Source: Jackrogersella multiformis
Lineage: Eukaryota > Ascomycota > Sordariomycetes > Xylariales > Hypoxylaceae
Length of the DNA stretch: 64,000 bases
Assembly (NCBI GenBank): GCA_902806575.1
Contig: CADCXD010000010.1
Span: 1,364,001 to 1,428,000 of the forward strand
Reading direction: 5' to 3'
Part shown: in pieces, positions 11,633-22,868 of the stretch
How the letters are laid out: each line of letters opens with the position of its first letter
Position numbering within the stretch: position 1 is the first letter of the stretch
Program-made: the position numbers and the translations under genes
Notes under the pieces: model-generated
Told to the model about the DNA's origin: nothing
Seen by the model: the letters and a program-made list of their open reading frames with translations, nothing else
The model's database searches: none

Positions 11633-11990
11633 ATGGTCCGCGCAATCAAAGGTAGGTCTTGTTCCCTCAGCTTACTACACACATATATGAAGTCGTTTTC
11701 ATATTGATTTGCGTTCTAGGCACTTTAGTCGAGTGCGACCCCTCGATCAAATCTATCATCATCAGCATTGATAGTGACAATAATGAGTACATAATCGAGG
11801 ACCTCGACGAGACTCACCTTGTGGTCAAAGATAACATGGTGGGCCAGTTGAAAACGGAGCTTGACAAGGTATGATCAATTCTTATTCCACTCCTCTAGCT
11901 ACCTAGGTAGGTACTAACAGACTCTAGCGACTGAGGGAGAATGTTCCAGAGGTAGAGGACGATTCCGATTCTGATCGGGATGTCAAATAA
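11633..11990 (+). CDS. TFB5: TFIIH subunit Tfb5 (GTF2H5/TTDA)
   Basis: Exons 11633-11651, 11720-11868 and 11928-11990 encode 76 aa, close to the 71-72 residues of the human and yeast proteins. The opening MVRAIKG is the invariant start of the family, followed by LVECDPSIK, a glutamate/aspartate pair in IIEDLDETHL and the helix DNMVGQLKTELDKRL. The last exon adds an acidic tail (EVEDDSDSDRDVK). Tfb5 is a small dimeric-fold subunit that stabilises Tfb2 (p52) in the core of TFIIH and is needed for nucleotide excision repair and basal transcription in the nucleus. Intron 2 contains a CCTAGG palindrome right beside its TACTAAC branch site. The first coding exon is only 19 nt, so ORF scanning would miss the true start. 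Confidence 0.93.
11899..11918. repeat. CCTAGG palindrome inside TFB5 intron 2
   Basis: ACCTAGGT plus a further AGGT unit lies within the 59-nt intron, and its last bases run directly into the TACTAAC branch-site consensus. Confidence 0.75.
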
Positions 11991-12169
11991 AGAGCAATTT
12001 TGGTGCTGAACGTTTCTATCAAGAATTGGTAGACCTTGGTTCTTAGATAATACACGTGGCACCTGGCGCTTTTGGAGTTGACAAGAATGTTCATATTTAC
12101 ATGAGTTGTTGATGTTTCCAAACTCGAAATGTATCAATACATTCAAAAATACACCTTACCAATACCAAT

Positions 12170-13136
12170 CTACAGTTTCTCGAACCTTGGTTTGGTCTTC
12201 TTCAGTCCGGATAGCAATGCTGTTTTGAAATCGTCAGACTGGAGCATTGCCTGGTTCCATATGCTGGTATATCTCAAATCTGACTTGGTTAGCTATCGCA
12301 CTCCCTACGAGTTTGGGGCGCACTTACTATCCGCAACCGTGTTGTCCCTTGCGTGGTTTAGCAATTCTTTCGTGCCCTGGACGGCAATAGGGCTCTTTGA
12401 GGCTATGAAAGTTGCGAGCTTGACAGCAACCTCGATGGCCTTTGCCTTTGTTTCTAGCACTTGGCTCACAAAGCCAACGGCAAGAGCTTCATCGGCACCG
12501 AAACCCCGAGCTGTCAAGCAGATATCCTTGACCCACGAGAAGCTTGAGACGATCTTTGGCAGTCTACTTAATGTCCCGATATCTGCGGCCATGCCAATAT
12601 CCACCTCCTTCACGGCAAACTTGGTGTCTTTCGAACAGATCCTTATGTCAGCGCAGCAGGCGATATCGATAGCCAAGCCAATGGATATGCCGTGCATCAC
12701 AAGGATCACAGCTAGTGTCTTGTTAGTTAATGACGACTTTGAAGTTTGAATAGTATGGGACACCGGGTAACTCACGTTTCTCGCATTTCTCTATCTGGCC
12801 TATATGGTCCTGGAATTCGCGAATCTCATGCCGTAACTTGGTTGCCTGTCTTGCAGCATCTAGTTGTTCACCACTACCCCCTACAAGGACTCCTTGGCTG
12901 GCAGCTTGCACATCTAACCCAGCTGTGAAGGCTCGATCGCCGGCTGCAGAGAAGACTATGGCTCGAACTTCTGAGTCGCGAGATAGCTTTGAAAATACCG
13001 TTCCAAGCTCGATCCACATCTCCTCTGTAAATGAGTTTAGCTTAGACGGCCTGTTGATCTCGACATGAGCCACATATTCAGATGGTGACGAGACGAGAAA
13101 GTATTTGTAATCGGAGTATCCTTTTAATTGAGACAT
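12170..13136 (-). CDS. Delta3,5-delta2,4-dienoyl-CoA isomerase (enoyl-CoA hydratase family)
   Basis: Exons 13136-12776, 12711-12328 and 12279-12170 give 284 aa. The fold is the crotonase superfamily: N-terminal VAHVEINRPSKLNSF, then AFTAGLDVQAAS, then an oxyanion-hole region HGISIG (127-132). The three acidic residues that define dienoyl-CoA isomerases rather than hydratases are present as D136, E156 and D164 (VKEVDIGMAAD), matching the spacing of rat ECH1 Asp176/Glu196/Asp204. It would shift double bonds during beta-oxidation of unsaturated fatty acids with odd-numbered double bonds. The C-terminus is EKL, close to but not a canonical peroxisomal PTS1, and I see no clear mitochondrial presequence, so its location is open. 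Intron 2 must use the CAG at 12282-12280; the downstream CAG breaks the frame. The convergent end lies 180 bp from TFB5. Confidence 0.88.
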
Positions 13137-13569
13137 GATTTGTAACTTGATATTGACAGGTATGGAATTTTGATTGAAATACAATTAAATTCTAAATAAT
13201 ATTATGTCTTTAGAAGCGTGTGAAGACAAGAGACTATTAATAACTGTCCGTTACCATTCACCTTAGACTCTTAGAGTTCTGATGCCGAGGTATCTATATG
13301 GATCCACTTAATGTAAATAGGTACCTAGATACATACTAGGTAGGTACATAGAGCCTTAGAAGTGTCCAGCTACAACACTAGGTATGTACCTAGGTAGACT
13401 GCTAGATAGACTTTGCTACATTTAGCTTAGACTGTCGGTGGAAATTTGTATGATTGACCGACCTCTAAGAAAAAAAAAAAAGTTGATTGGCTTTAACTCA
13501 ATTCTTCGTCCTTCGTTCTTCCTAATAGAGACACACTCGACAGCGACAACGACATTAGGTCAATTGACA
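13137..13569. other. Divergent promoter region
   Basis: A 430-bp bidirectional spacer between the dienoyl-CoA isomerase and UTP15. It contains CCTAGG/GGTACC palindromes at about 13318-13350 and 13379-13397 and an A12 tract at about 13470. An in-frame ATG at 13438 upstream of UTP15 is judged to be leader. Confidence 0.5.
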
Positions 13570-15177
13570 ATGGCAGCAGAGGTCGTGCCACTCCCGCAGT
13601 TGAAGCTCCCTTCTGGGCCTTCGCCAGTTACTGCAGAACAGCGATACTGGAAGTCATTCAAGAACCAACTTGTGCTTCCGTCCCCCACGCAATACCCCAT
13701 CACACACATCACCGTCCCAGCAGCAAACCCAGTCACCATTGGGTCTTCCAACAATGACTACTTCGCCGTCACCACTGGCACCCGCGTCCAGATCTACTCC
13801 ATAAGAACGAGGAAGCTGGTCAAGACCATCACCCGCTTCGGAGACATTGCGCGGAGCGGAGACGTGCGGCGCGATGGCCGTATACTGGTAGCTGGAGACG
13901 ACACAGGCAAGATTCAAGTGTTCGACGTCGGATCGCGAGCCATCCTCAAGACTTGGGTACAGCACAAGCAGCCTGTATGGACAACCAAGTTCTCTCCAGC
14001 CGACCTCACGACTCTTATGAGCACGAGCGACGACAAGACCGTGCGGCTATGGGACCTGCCCAGTCAAGAGAGCACATCGACCTTCGTAGGCCATGGCGAC
14101 TACGTGCGCAGCGGCAACTTCATGCCGGGAACCATGTCGAACATGATCGTCTCCGGTAGCTACGATGCCACAGTCAAGCTCTGGGACCCGCGAACGCCCG
14201 GTACAGCCGTCATGACGTTCAAGCACGCCGCGCCCATCGAAGACGTCCTCCCCCTCCCCTCCGGCACCACCGTGCTCGCCTCGTCCGAAAACCAGATCTC
14301 CGTGCTCGACCTCGTCGCCGCTAAGCCCCAGCACGTAATATCTAACCACCAGAAGACGGTCACCTCCCTATCTCTCGCCTCCAACGGCCGCCGCCTGGTG
14401 TCGGGCGGTCTGGACGGCCACGTCAAGATCTTCGAGACGACCGGCTGGAACGTCGTCGCCGGCGCCAAGTACCCCTCGCCCATCCTCGCCGTCCGCGTCA
14501 TCACCTCCGGCGCCAACGACGACGACCGCCACCTGGCCGTCGGCATGCAGTCGGGCGTGCTGTCGCTGCGCACGCGGCTCACGGGCCCCGAGGCGGCGCG
14601 CGAGCGCGACCGCGAGAAGGAGATGTCGGCCCTGCTCTCCGGCACCATCGCCCTGCACGACAAGGTCAAGAACAAGCTCAAGCGCCGCCACGGCGCCGCC
14701 AAGCACCTCGACATGGTCGGCGAGGGCGCCGCCGTCGTCATCGCCAACGACCTCTCCCGCCCCAAGCGAGAGACCCCCTGGCAGAAGGACCTGCGTCACG
14801 GCCGCTTCGGCGCCGCCCTTGACCGCGTGCTGGACGCCAGCGCCCGCGACCACACCCCGCTCGCGGTGCTTACCGTGCTGACGGCGCTGCGCCACCGCAG
14901 CGCCCTGCGCGACGCGCTCGAGGGCCGCGACGAGAACGGCGTCCGCCCCGTCCTCCGCTGGGTGCAGACCCACATCGTCGACCCCCGCTACGTCGGCGTG
15001 TGCGTCGACGTCGCCACCCTCCTCCTCGAGCTGTACGCCGAGTTCGTCGGCGGCAGCGACGAGCTCCAGGCCGGCTTCAAGGTCCTGCACCGCAGGGTCC
15101 GCCTCGAGGTCGAGAGGGCCCAGATGGCTACCCAGACCGGCGGCATGCTGGGGAGCTTGCTGGTCGGGTTGGATTGA
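13570..15177 (+). CDS. UTP15: U3 snoRNP protein Utp15, WD40
   Basis: A single-exon 535-aa WD-repeat protein of the t-UTP subcomplex of the small-subunit processome, which acts in the nucleolus on early 18S rRNA processing and links rDNA transcription to processing. The N-terminus has the Utp15 signature QRYWKSFKNQL. WD repeats fill about residues 60-360, with clear GH..WD-type blocks such as SDDKTVRLWDLPS, SGSYDATVKLWDPRT and SGGLDGHVKIFETTGW. The conserved Utp15 C-terminal helical domain follows (RHGRFGAALDRVLDA and RPVLRWVQTHI). I chose the ATG at 13570 because the protein-like region and homology begin there; the same frame is open from 13438, which would add 44 residues of poor quality. 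The 3' half is unusually GC-rich with C/G-ending codons, producing long antisense shadow frames. Confidence 0.93.
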   Translation: MAAEVVPLPQLKLPSGPSPVTAEQRYWKSFKNQLVLPSPTQYPITHITVPAANPVTIGSSNNDYFAVTTGTRVQIYSIRTRKLVKTITRFGDIARSGDVRRDGRILVAGDDTGKIQVFDVGSRAILKTWVQHKQPVWTTKFSPADLTTLMSTSDDKTVRLWDLPSQESTSTFVGHGDYVRSGNFMPGTMSNMIVSGSYDATVKLWDPRTPGTAVMTFKHAAPIEDVLPLPSGTTVLASSENQISVLDLVAAKPQHVISNHQKTVTSLSLASNGRRLVSGGLDGHVKIFETTGWNVVAGAKYPSPILAVRVITSGANDDDRHLAVGMQSGVLSLRTRLTGPEAARERDREKEMSALLSGTIALHDKVKNKLKRRHGAAKHLDMVGEGAAVVIANDLSRPKRETPWQKDLRHGRFGAALDRVLDASARDHTPLAVLTVLTALRHRSALRDALEGRDENGVRPVLRWVQTHIVDPRYVGVCVDVATLLLELYAEFVGGSDELQAGFKVLHRRVRLEVERAQMATQTGGMLGSLLVGLD

Positions 15178-16303
15178 TGGGCCGGCTTGCGTGCTCGGCG
15201 TGAAATGACACGAAACGAAACGAAACGGGTCTAAGAAGAACGGGCTCGGCTGTGCGTGGCAGTCTCTAGGTCCTTGGAGGCAGGAGAGAATATAGGAGAA
15301 GACAAGAAAGGAGCCGTCGGCCGGGGTCAAAGGAGAGGAAGGAAGGAAGGAAGAAACAGTCACGAGTTGGTTGGTTCCTTTTTTTTTTTTTTTGCATGGC
15401 GATGGCGTTCATGGTCGGAAAACTGAGGTAGGGAGGGTAGGGTATTTACGTACATACATACCTACATACACTAGGCACAGACTTCGAAGGGTCGATATTC
15501 GTGCGATCGGGCTTGGTATCCGAGTACTCGACGGACGAACGAAAAGACGAGACACCGCCGCTGCGCGGTGTACGAGTTCATGTAGGGAAAACAGAAAAGG
15601 GGAAAAGCAAGAGATAATAAAGCCAGTCTGCCGACAGTACAGCAGTATTGATGTCTCGTCGCCTCGCTTCGGTAGGGACTACCTATTGATATAAGTTTTG
15701 TCCCTCGACATTGTATAAGTCTGAGTCTGAACAACATCTACATCTCATCCCACCCTTGAATATTCCACGATCCACCCGAGCTCTAGTTTATAACGCCACC
15801 GTACACTACAAGGGCATATCATATCACATCACATCAACATCACTCGTAATAGGCAACAACAGGGCAAACGCGAGAGCTATTTGTTACTTCGTATATTTTG
15901 AGGGTAACTGGCTAAACGTGTCAAATCCTCATCAGACCGGAGCTGCCGCCTAGATAGATTTCCAGCTTTCTAACCGCCGCGGCGAGGCTGGTGATAACAA
16001 GCCTAAACTGGTATTTAGACGATCTTCCATTTCGGACCTCCACCGCATTTTCCCCCTCGCGCCAAGATTTCCTTTCCCGTGCCTCTCTCTCGTCTCGTCT
16101 ATATGACCACGGCCGAGCCTGTCCGTCCCACAGCGTAACGAGAAAAGGAAACAAAAATTACTCCTAATGTACCGGGTCGAGCAAGAACTAAATAAAAGGG
16201 AAAGGATAAGATAGCAGAAGGATTGTGTTACTTATGCCTCCTTTGCCTTAGACATTATGTTTTACAACGTTTTCTCTTTGGAATTCGTAATGTTTTCGTA
16301 TTC
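15178..16303. other. Convergent intergenic region
   Basis: UTP15 and the C2 protein end toward each other. A T15 tract lies at about 15379-15393. I see no gene; the short frames here lack protein-like composition. Confidence 0.55.
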
Positions 16304-19086
16304 TCAGTACCTACCGTGTCGTCGTGCTCTACCTGTGCCAATGTCAATCCTGCTCATTTCTTCCATGAGCGCCCAATCATCCTCGCCTCGTCCGGGTGTT
16401 GACCCTAAGCCGCCACTCATCATCGGTATCTTAGCCGGAATCGGCGGACCACTGCCATACCCTGAACGAGCAGGCCCATGATTTTCATAATCAAAAGTGC
16501 TAGCACGAACAAGTGCTCGCGGAGGAGTGCTGTTACGCTGATGGGGCGTTGAAGGGCCGAGCGGACTGTGCCCCGAAGAGATGGGTGCTGGTAGTGCCGA
16601 GGCGCGATGCGCTTTCTTCTGGAGCCTATTACGTCCTGTGCTCCCAGGGGGGGAGGGCCCAGGTTCCGAAGCCATATATGCCGGTAGCATATTAGCCATA
16701 GACTGTGGCCTCATAAGTTCTCGAGATGTAACCTCACGGGGCGGGCGTCGGCCAGAAGGAGGCATCGGTTGCGCGCCCGCGGGTATTGGGCGCGACCGTG
16801 TCTGAGAAGATTCAGCTGGCTTCTTCGGCTCCGGTTCCGGCGCCCAACTCTCCATAGGTAAGTGATCCGATGGATCGACCTCTCTTCCATCTGGAGTCAC
16901 TATTTTGCCATCTGCATTAGTGTATTCTGACGAGTTTGTTGCGTCCTTTGTCGATGCTACAGTAGGGTTCAGGGCATCATAAGAGTCCGGACCGAAAGGA
17001 ACCCCTGACAATCGCCGGCCATCAGCTGGAGGGGGGGCTGGGCTAACTGATTTGCGCTTGATCGTGTGGCTGACGCTTGGGTTTGGAGATGCTCCTCGAG
17101 GTCTGGAACTTGGCGCCGGCCCAGAATAGGGGACAACACTTCTTTCATAGGTTCTTGAGCTGCTTTGGTGATGGGCGTTGGGAGAGTATTTAACGAGGTA
17201 ATTGGAAGGAGGTTGAGGCTCGCTTTGCTGTCTACCCCGAGTTGGAATGTCCATAGAAGCGGGCTGCGTGTATCGGCGACCTTGCTTCCTCTCCTGATGA
17301 AATCGATCCGAGATCTCTCGCGCCAAGGCCGGGTCAACTCCTGGAACTAGAGTTGGAGGCACTGGAGCTAGATCATAGTTGTTCGACGCATGCAATTGGG
17401 TATCTTCCAACTCATTCGGGTTATTATAAACGTAGTCATTATGCTTCGAATATGGCCGAGATACCAGTGTGAGTGCTTGAGAATAATCTTCCTCAAAAAC
17501 CATAGGCTCTGGCGAAGGACTGAAGCCGTTAGATTCATATTGCTGTTGTGATTGGACGGGGGAAGGGCTATAGTGCCCTGATGTTGCACTGCTTCGTCCG
17601 TTCAAGTTGAACGACGCGGGATTCGGGACTTGATTATACTCTCGTTCATAGTCTCGTTCATCATACTCGAGTGCTCTTGATCCGTGGGACCCGCTTAGTC
17701 TGTTTCTAGCACTCGGCGGTGTCCAAGTTTCTGGGACATCCTCCACAGTCGGCTGCATCGATCGATGGTGAGGTTCATATGCTGAATCGTAAGAGTAGTG
17801 TCGCGGAGCTAGCTGGTGGTTGGAGTCGCTCTCGTGGTACTGCCCTGTGCCTTGCACCTCCGGAGCCGATTCGTATGGACGATACGTAGGTCGTCCTGGA
17901 TAGGACGACGACGGGGAAGACACGGAATACCGATGAGCTTCACTTCGTAAAACGTCATGTCTCATTGGTGGTGTAGCTTTATGGGGTGAGGTGTCAAAAG
18001 TGCCACGAGGTACCAGTTCATGTGAAGTGCCACTCGAGTTCCTAACTCGATGTACTGGCGGGGGTGGAGGACGGTCATCATACTCGACCGACTGCCGGGG
18101 TTGATGAACTAGTGACGAGGGAGACTCGTATGTCGACTGGCTATGACTAAAGGACGCTCGAGGATCTTGTTCATATGCCCTAGCAGCATAGGAGTCCGGA
18201 TGACGTAGATGCTCGTTCTCCGGAGTGGGGAACTTGTAATTCCTGTCTAATGTTCGATATTGCGGATGATCTGCTCGCTGGGATACCATGGAGTATTGGT
18301 TTCCATTTGAGGGTAATGTGCTATATTCGACAGCTTGTAGCGGCGATTGGCCGGGTGTGAAGGGAGCCGAAGGGATCGGCTGAGCACGCGCTGGTGTGTG
18401 GACTTGTTCTACCACCGGCGGCGAGGGCGCCAGTCCTGTGACAGGATCGGACGGCAGTGGACGACGCTTTACCACAGTCTTCTGAGATCCGGCGGAAACA
18501 TCCATGTCAGAACTTGATGCCACAGCGTTCGGCTTCACAACTGGCTTGTCTGTCTTTGGGCGACTGTCATAATAGGTGATCTCGATTCTGACCTCGCCAG
18601 CGTATTTGCCTTTGCAATTGAGGATATGCCATTGGTCACTCTGACCGCCACCTCGTATAATTATATCGCGTAGATCAATCCAGGTTTCGCCTATCAATTC
18701 CGTCTTTCTATCATCATTGAACACTGACAATTTCAGCTGATAATAGTCAGGCGAATCGTGAACTAGAAATCGTAGCTCCTGGTCCCTATACCGCAGATAT
18801 AATTGTTAGACAAATTGTGTTAAGGAATCGTTGTAGGACCAGATACACACCATTTTGGAGTTTGTCCACCTCTAATGTCTGTTCTGGTCTTCTTCGCTTC
18901 CTTTGCTAGCCGTGCAGCACAGTAGGGATCTTGCTTCCCAATGGTTTTCCTATTTGGGAGGTTCTTTGCCCGGTCAACGATGAGGACGAGGGTTCCAATC
19001 TCGGGGCCGTCGATGCTCATGTCGGAGAAAATGCCGGCTGTGTGCATGCCGTTCAGCGGGTTGGATTGTTTTGTTTTGGCGGCCAT
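16304..19086 (-). CDS. C2-domain protein of the Inn1/Fic1 cytokinesis type
   Basis: Exons 19086-18851 and 18785-16304 (65-nt intron, phase 2) encode 905 aa. Residues about 28-145 form a C2 domain: GTLVLIVDRAKNLPNRKTIG, the KQDPYCAARL strand, QTPKWDQELRFLVHD and VFNDDRKTELIGETWIDL, followed by GKYAGEVRIEITYYD. The rest, about 750 residues, is disordered and rich in Pro, Ser, Tyr and Arg, with many PxxP stretches that suit SH3 binding. An N-terminal C2 with a proline-rich tail is the layout of budding-yeast Inn1 and fission-yeast Fic1, which link actomyosin ring closure to septum formation through SH3 partners such as Cyk3 and Hof1/Cdc15. The cellular role is inferred from that likeness; the tail is far longer than in yeasts. 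Splice sites are clear: GTGTGT donor and CTAAC branch. Confidence 0.8.
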
Positions 19087-21243
19087 CTTGCTTCAGATTG
19101 TCGCTTAACTCTCATGAGACTTAAAATCGAAAAATACTAATACTGAATTTCAAATCTCCTTCAATTGACAACGCCGGTAGTATTAAGAGGTAAATTAAAG
19201 GTCGTAGATGTTATGCTGCCTTGGTTGTCTTAGTTACTCGACTCGACTCAAAGGTAGAGAAGACGAATGCTGCTTTGTTGACTTCCGAAGTTCCAGTCGT
19301 CAGCCTCATTTAGGTACGCTAAGCTGGACCAAGCTTAGTTGAAGAGATGATCAAAGCGAAGGGCGAAGGGTTGTTGGTATTGAACGACTGGAACGAGAAA
19401 GAAAATTATGTTTTACAAAACCAATGAACGAGAGAACCAAGTTAAACATTCCAATATTATGAAGTAAAGACCCAATTGGACTATGCCCGGGGACGCAGGA
19501 GTGTGCAGTTTGCAGAAGAGAAAAATCTATGACTTGCAGATTAGAGGCTAGGTTCTTGGGTGGGCAGTTAAGGAACTTGGGTAACAAAAGCCGCGACAGG
19601 AATTCCCCATACGTAACACTACCTAGGTACCTAGCCTATACCTTACCTTCCCAAGCTGCTAAGGTTTTCTCTTAGAGGTAGGAAGTACCTAAGGTAGAGG
19701 CGGGCAGTCAGAGACTTAATTTCAGTGGCTGGTGACGAAAACAATGAGGTTGGGCATTTGGTTGGCTGTATTTCCCCTGTCAGTTCCTAGTGTAACGGCG
19801 CTAGACCCGCTAGGAGCATCAGGTACTCCACAGACGAGGTACAAGTCCAGAGTTCAGCACCCCGCCTCCCCAAAAAAACCGAGATCCACGGATGTTAAGA
19901 CAGCCCACCGACAGGGGCTTTGTTTAATGGGTCTCGGTCCAATCAAGGTACTAGATCGAGGTACCGTGTAAGGATAAAATGCTTGCTCTGTTTCAATTCC
20001 AAGGTTCCAAGGATATCTTGTTTTCGACTCGTTATTCTGCAAGGTACCAGTCTCTCCGATCCCTATCATCAATCTTATCAGCTATTAATACATGCCCAGG
20101 TACCTAGTGTAGATATCAAACCAGAATAAACAAATTAAAGTGGTTGTTATCATGTTATTATAGCACGTACTTTTCTTGAATGGGAAGATTGATGGGGAGG
20201 TTATCATGAATCAATTCATCTCGTGCTTCGTTGCATCCCTTAGCTTTTGCATACCTCCAGTACCTCCTGCGTAGTAGAAATATCGATTCCTCCCTATGTA
20301 GATACCTAGTGTAAATGGTACCTACCTAGGTAGTGTAGGTAAGTATCTGGCTGCCTGGCTTCCAAGGTTCCTAGGCTTTCTACACAGCCTAGACCGCGCA
20401 ATTCATGAGGCAATGCACCGTGCCGAGACACCTAAATGACCTAAATGACGCGACCGGCAATATTTTCCGACGGCTCAGATCAATCCCGCCGTATCGGTTT
20501 AGAAGCATATCAGCTGATCTTATGAAGGATCCATTTTAATTGTTAACTTGTTGACGAGTTTGTCTCTCCTCCCTTCCATGTACCTACACTACATAGTACA
20601 TAGTACACTATTTATCCATCGAGACGTGCATGCAAAACTGTCGTCGTGGTGCGGTTTATAAGAATCCAAACATATCATCTAAGAAATACATACGCGTCTT
20701 ATGGGAATCAGTGTCAGTAAATTCAGCTTCGATATGATTACCAATTCAGCTTACGAACAGATCGTCTGTAGCGAAGATACAATTTTCTTCCATATATAGA
20801 ATCCCCCTGATCCTCCCGAGTCGAGCCTCGAACATTACGAAGTCCAAAATATTCAATCTTCAATAGGCATTTACACTACCTAGGTACACAAACTATTTCT
20901 TTTTTATATATCCAAAAGTGACCAACTACAACTTCCCCGTCCTTAGAATTATGTACATAATCCAGCATTGAAGGAGACAGAAAGTCACAAAACCGAGCTA
21001 CGGCACAGTGATCATTAGCTCACAATGTACACCATTAAAATTATACAGCATATTCTGATAATTTTACATACACTAAACCATTGATAGTTTTCTTATTTGT
21101 ATATAATATCCTGAATCGTACCCCTTAGGGGTACTGACTGACTTATTCCAACTCATCAAATTCATACCCACAAACAAATAGTCCACAATATGGATCATGC
21201 CAAAATTCAATACCCCTAATCAAATGCTTACCGCATACCGATA
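19087..21243. other. Intergenic region without supported gene
   Basis: A 2.2-kb stretch between the C2 gene promoter and the Con-6 3' end. It contains CCTAGG palindromes near 19620, 20095, 20305-20330 and 20880. Short frames at 19351-19587 and 19732-19971 have no protein character. Confidence 0.55.
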
Positions 21244-21614
21244 TTACATGTTACCAAGGCGCTCCTTAGCGCTCTGTCTAGCCCCTTCAGAGACCTTCGG
21301 GTTATTCATAGTCCTGTCGATAATATCAGCAATGCCGTTCTATCACAATTTTCAACCCGAGGAACACCTACGCCTTTAAGCCGCCGGCGACATTTCCAGG
21401 ATTCTTAGATTCGTCTTCTCCAGCCTTGGGCACTGTAGAGAATGTCAGACGTTAACTACCGTAAACTATTGCCATAATGAACCGAGCACCTACCATCGCC
21501 CCCATTGAATTCATCTTCAAGAACTTGCTTGGAATGGTTCTTAGTCTCCTGGCTGATGTTGGGATTGTTTAGAGTAGCCTTATGACCTCCGGCAATTTGA
21601 GCATCGGTAGGCAT
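21244..21614 (-). CDS. con-6: Conidiation-specific protein Con-6
   Basis: Exons 21614-21494, 21432-21372 and 21313-21244 encode an 83-aa hydrophilic protein. Two copies of the Con-6 repeat are visible: AGGHKATLNNPNISQETKNH (about residues 8-27) and AGGLKATMNNPKVSEGARQS (about 56-75), ending in AKERLGNM. In Neurospora con-6 is induced during conidiation and the protein is stored in spores; its molecular function is unknown. Intron 2 (58 nt) interrupts the second repeat at GLK-A, and reading straight through meets a TAG two bases later, so intronless annotation would lose the whole second repeat. Splice phases (1 and 2) are consistent. No frame longer than 60 codons marks this gene. Confidence 0.92.
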
Positions 21615-22868
21615 GATGGACAATTAATTGGCGGGATAATGGATTTGACAAGTACATATAATACCTATGATGTTATTGTTCCTGTTACCAGTAATATAAG
21701 TTGAGAGACACAATGGGACTTCGGCGTCTCTTTATAGGAAGTTTTCCAGCTCACGTTTACACTTTACTCCCCTGAAGTATGAACACCTCGAAGCCGCTGG
21801 CGCTTTTGCCCGGTATGGATCTTTAAGTCATGACGACAATGACTCTGCATAGTTACTGGCAATACCATCATCACTTAAGCCTAATAGATTCTATAAGCCC
21901 TTAGACTTAAGTGCAAATGATCCACCCATAAACAACTTAAGAGCTGGACCTGCGGGTTAACATATATATATATATATCAGTCAAGAATCCCAGAGTCTGA
22001 CGTCGTCTAGTAATTTCACGATGCAGCATCTACTTATCTTGGGATGTAATCGTCAGGGACTGTGGACTGCCTTCTCCACTAGGTTATATCGTTAGATAGA
22101 TAGAAATTAAACCCACTAACAAACTAAACTTCAACATAGTATATGTAAGTTACTGTCCTATAAGCACACATGGTTGCGGCTCGAAACATGACTCAGTCTT
22201 AAAATGAGTGACGACAGCACCTTTAAACAACCCTCTTCTAACAATGTCAATTATCCCCTTAACGGAGCGTTTCGGCATATGAAACGACGAGTAATAATGA
22301 GCAACAAGATCATATCCGTTGAGTGAACCCTAATGCGCGAGAATCGTCTTAGGTAATGAATCGGCAACGCGAGGTATGATCTTGCTAGTATAAAGCATCC
22401 AACTCAAATTAATTGAAAGTGTAAAGTGAAAAATCAACACCGGCTCTCTTAATTGTCAGTCGAAAATAACTATGACGAATGCGGCGCTTAATCATGATGT
22501 CAATGTCGAGAGTATTTATAAACCTCGGGTCTCGGACTAGTATTGTATTGTTAATGATATTGACGAGGCTTTTACCTCTGGACCAAGTAGCCGGGGCATT
22601 CGACTTTCATCTCGACTTCTTGTTAGCTATCTATAAATAGTACTACTGTATTGTCCATGTGAGCACCTAGTGTAGTCTGCCTTCTAGTACCGTACATAGT
22701 AAATAATAGACGTTGTATTTCTTATATAATCCTATATCCGATTCAAGCCACACTGTGGCTTGGCCAAGGGGATATCGGGCTTTTACTTAGCCTTAACCGA
22801 CTTCCGATCATCTCTTTGACACTATTCTCAAGCATTTATCAACACCGTTTATTATTAAACCTTTCGGG
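21615..22868. other. Divergent promoter region (Con-6 / TMEM234-like)
   Basis: A 1.25-kb spacer. It contains a (TA)-rich tract near 21962-21977. No gene or RNA recognised; expected to hold the developmental control elements of Con-6. Confidence 0.5.

Noticed and set aside
13438..13569. In-frame upstream ATG of UTP15
   Set aside because: The 44 extra residues are low quality and lie upstream of the family's conserved start; treated as leader.
14368..15363. 331-codon minus-strand frame opposite UTP15
   Set aside because: Antisense shadow of GC-rich, C/G-ending codons; Ala/Val/Gly/Asp-rich with no family likeness, while the plus strand is clearly Utp15.
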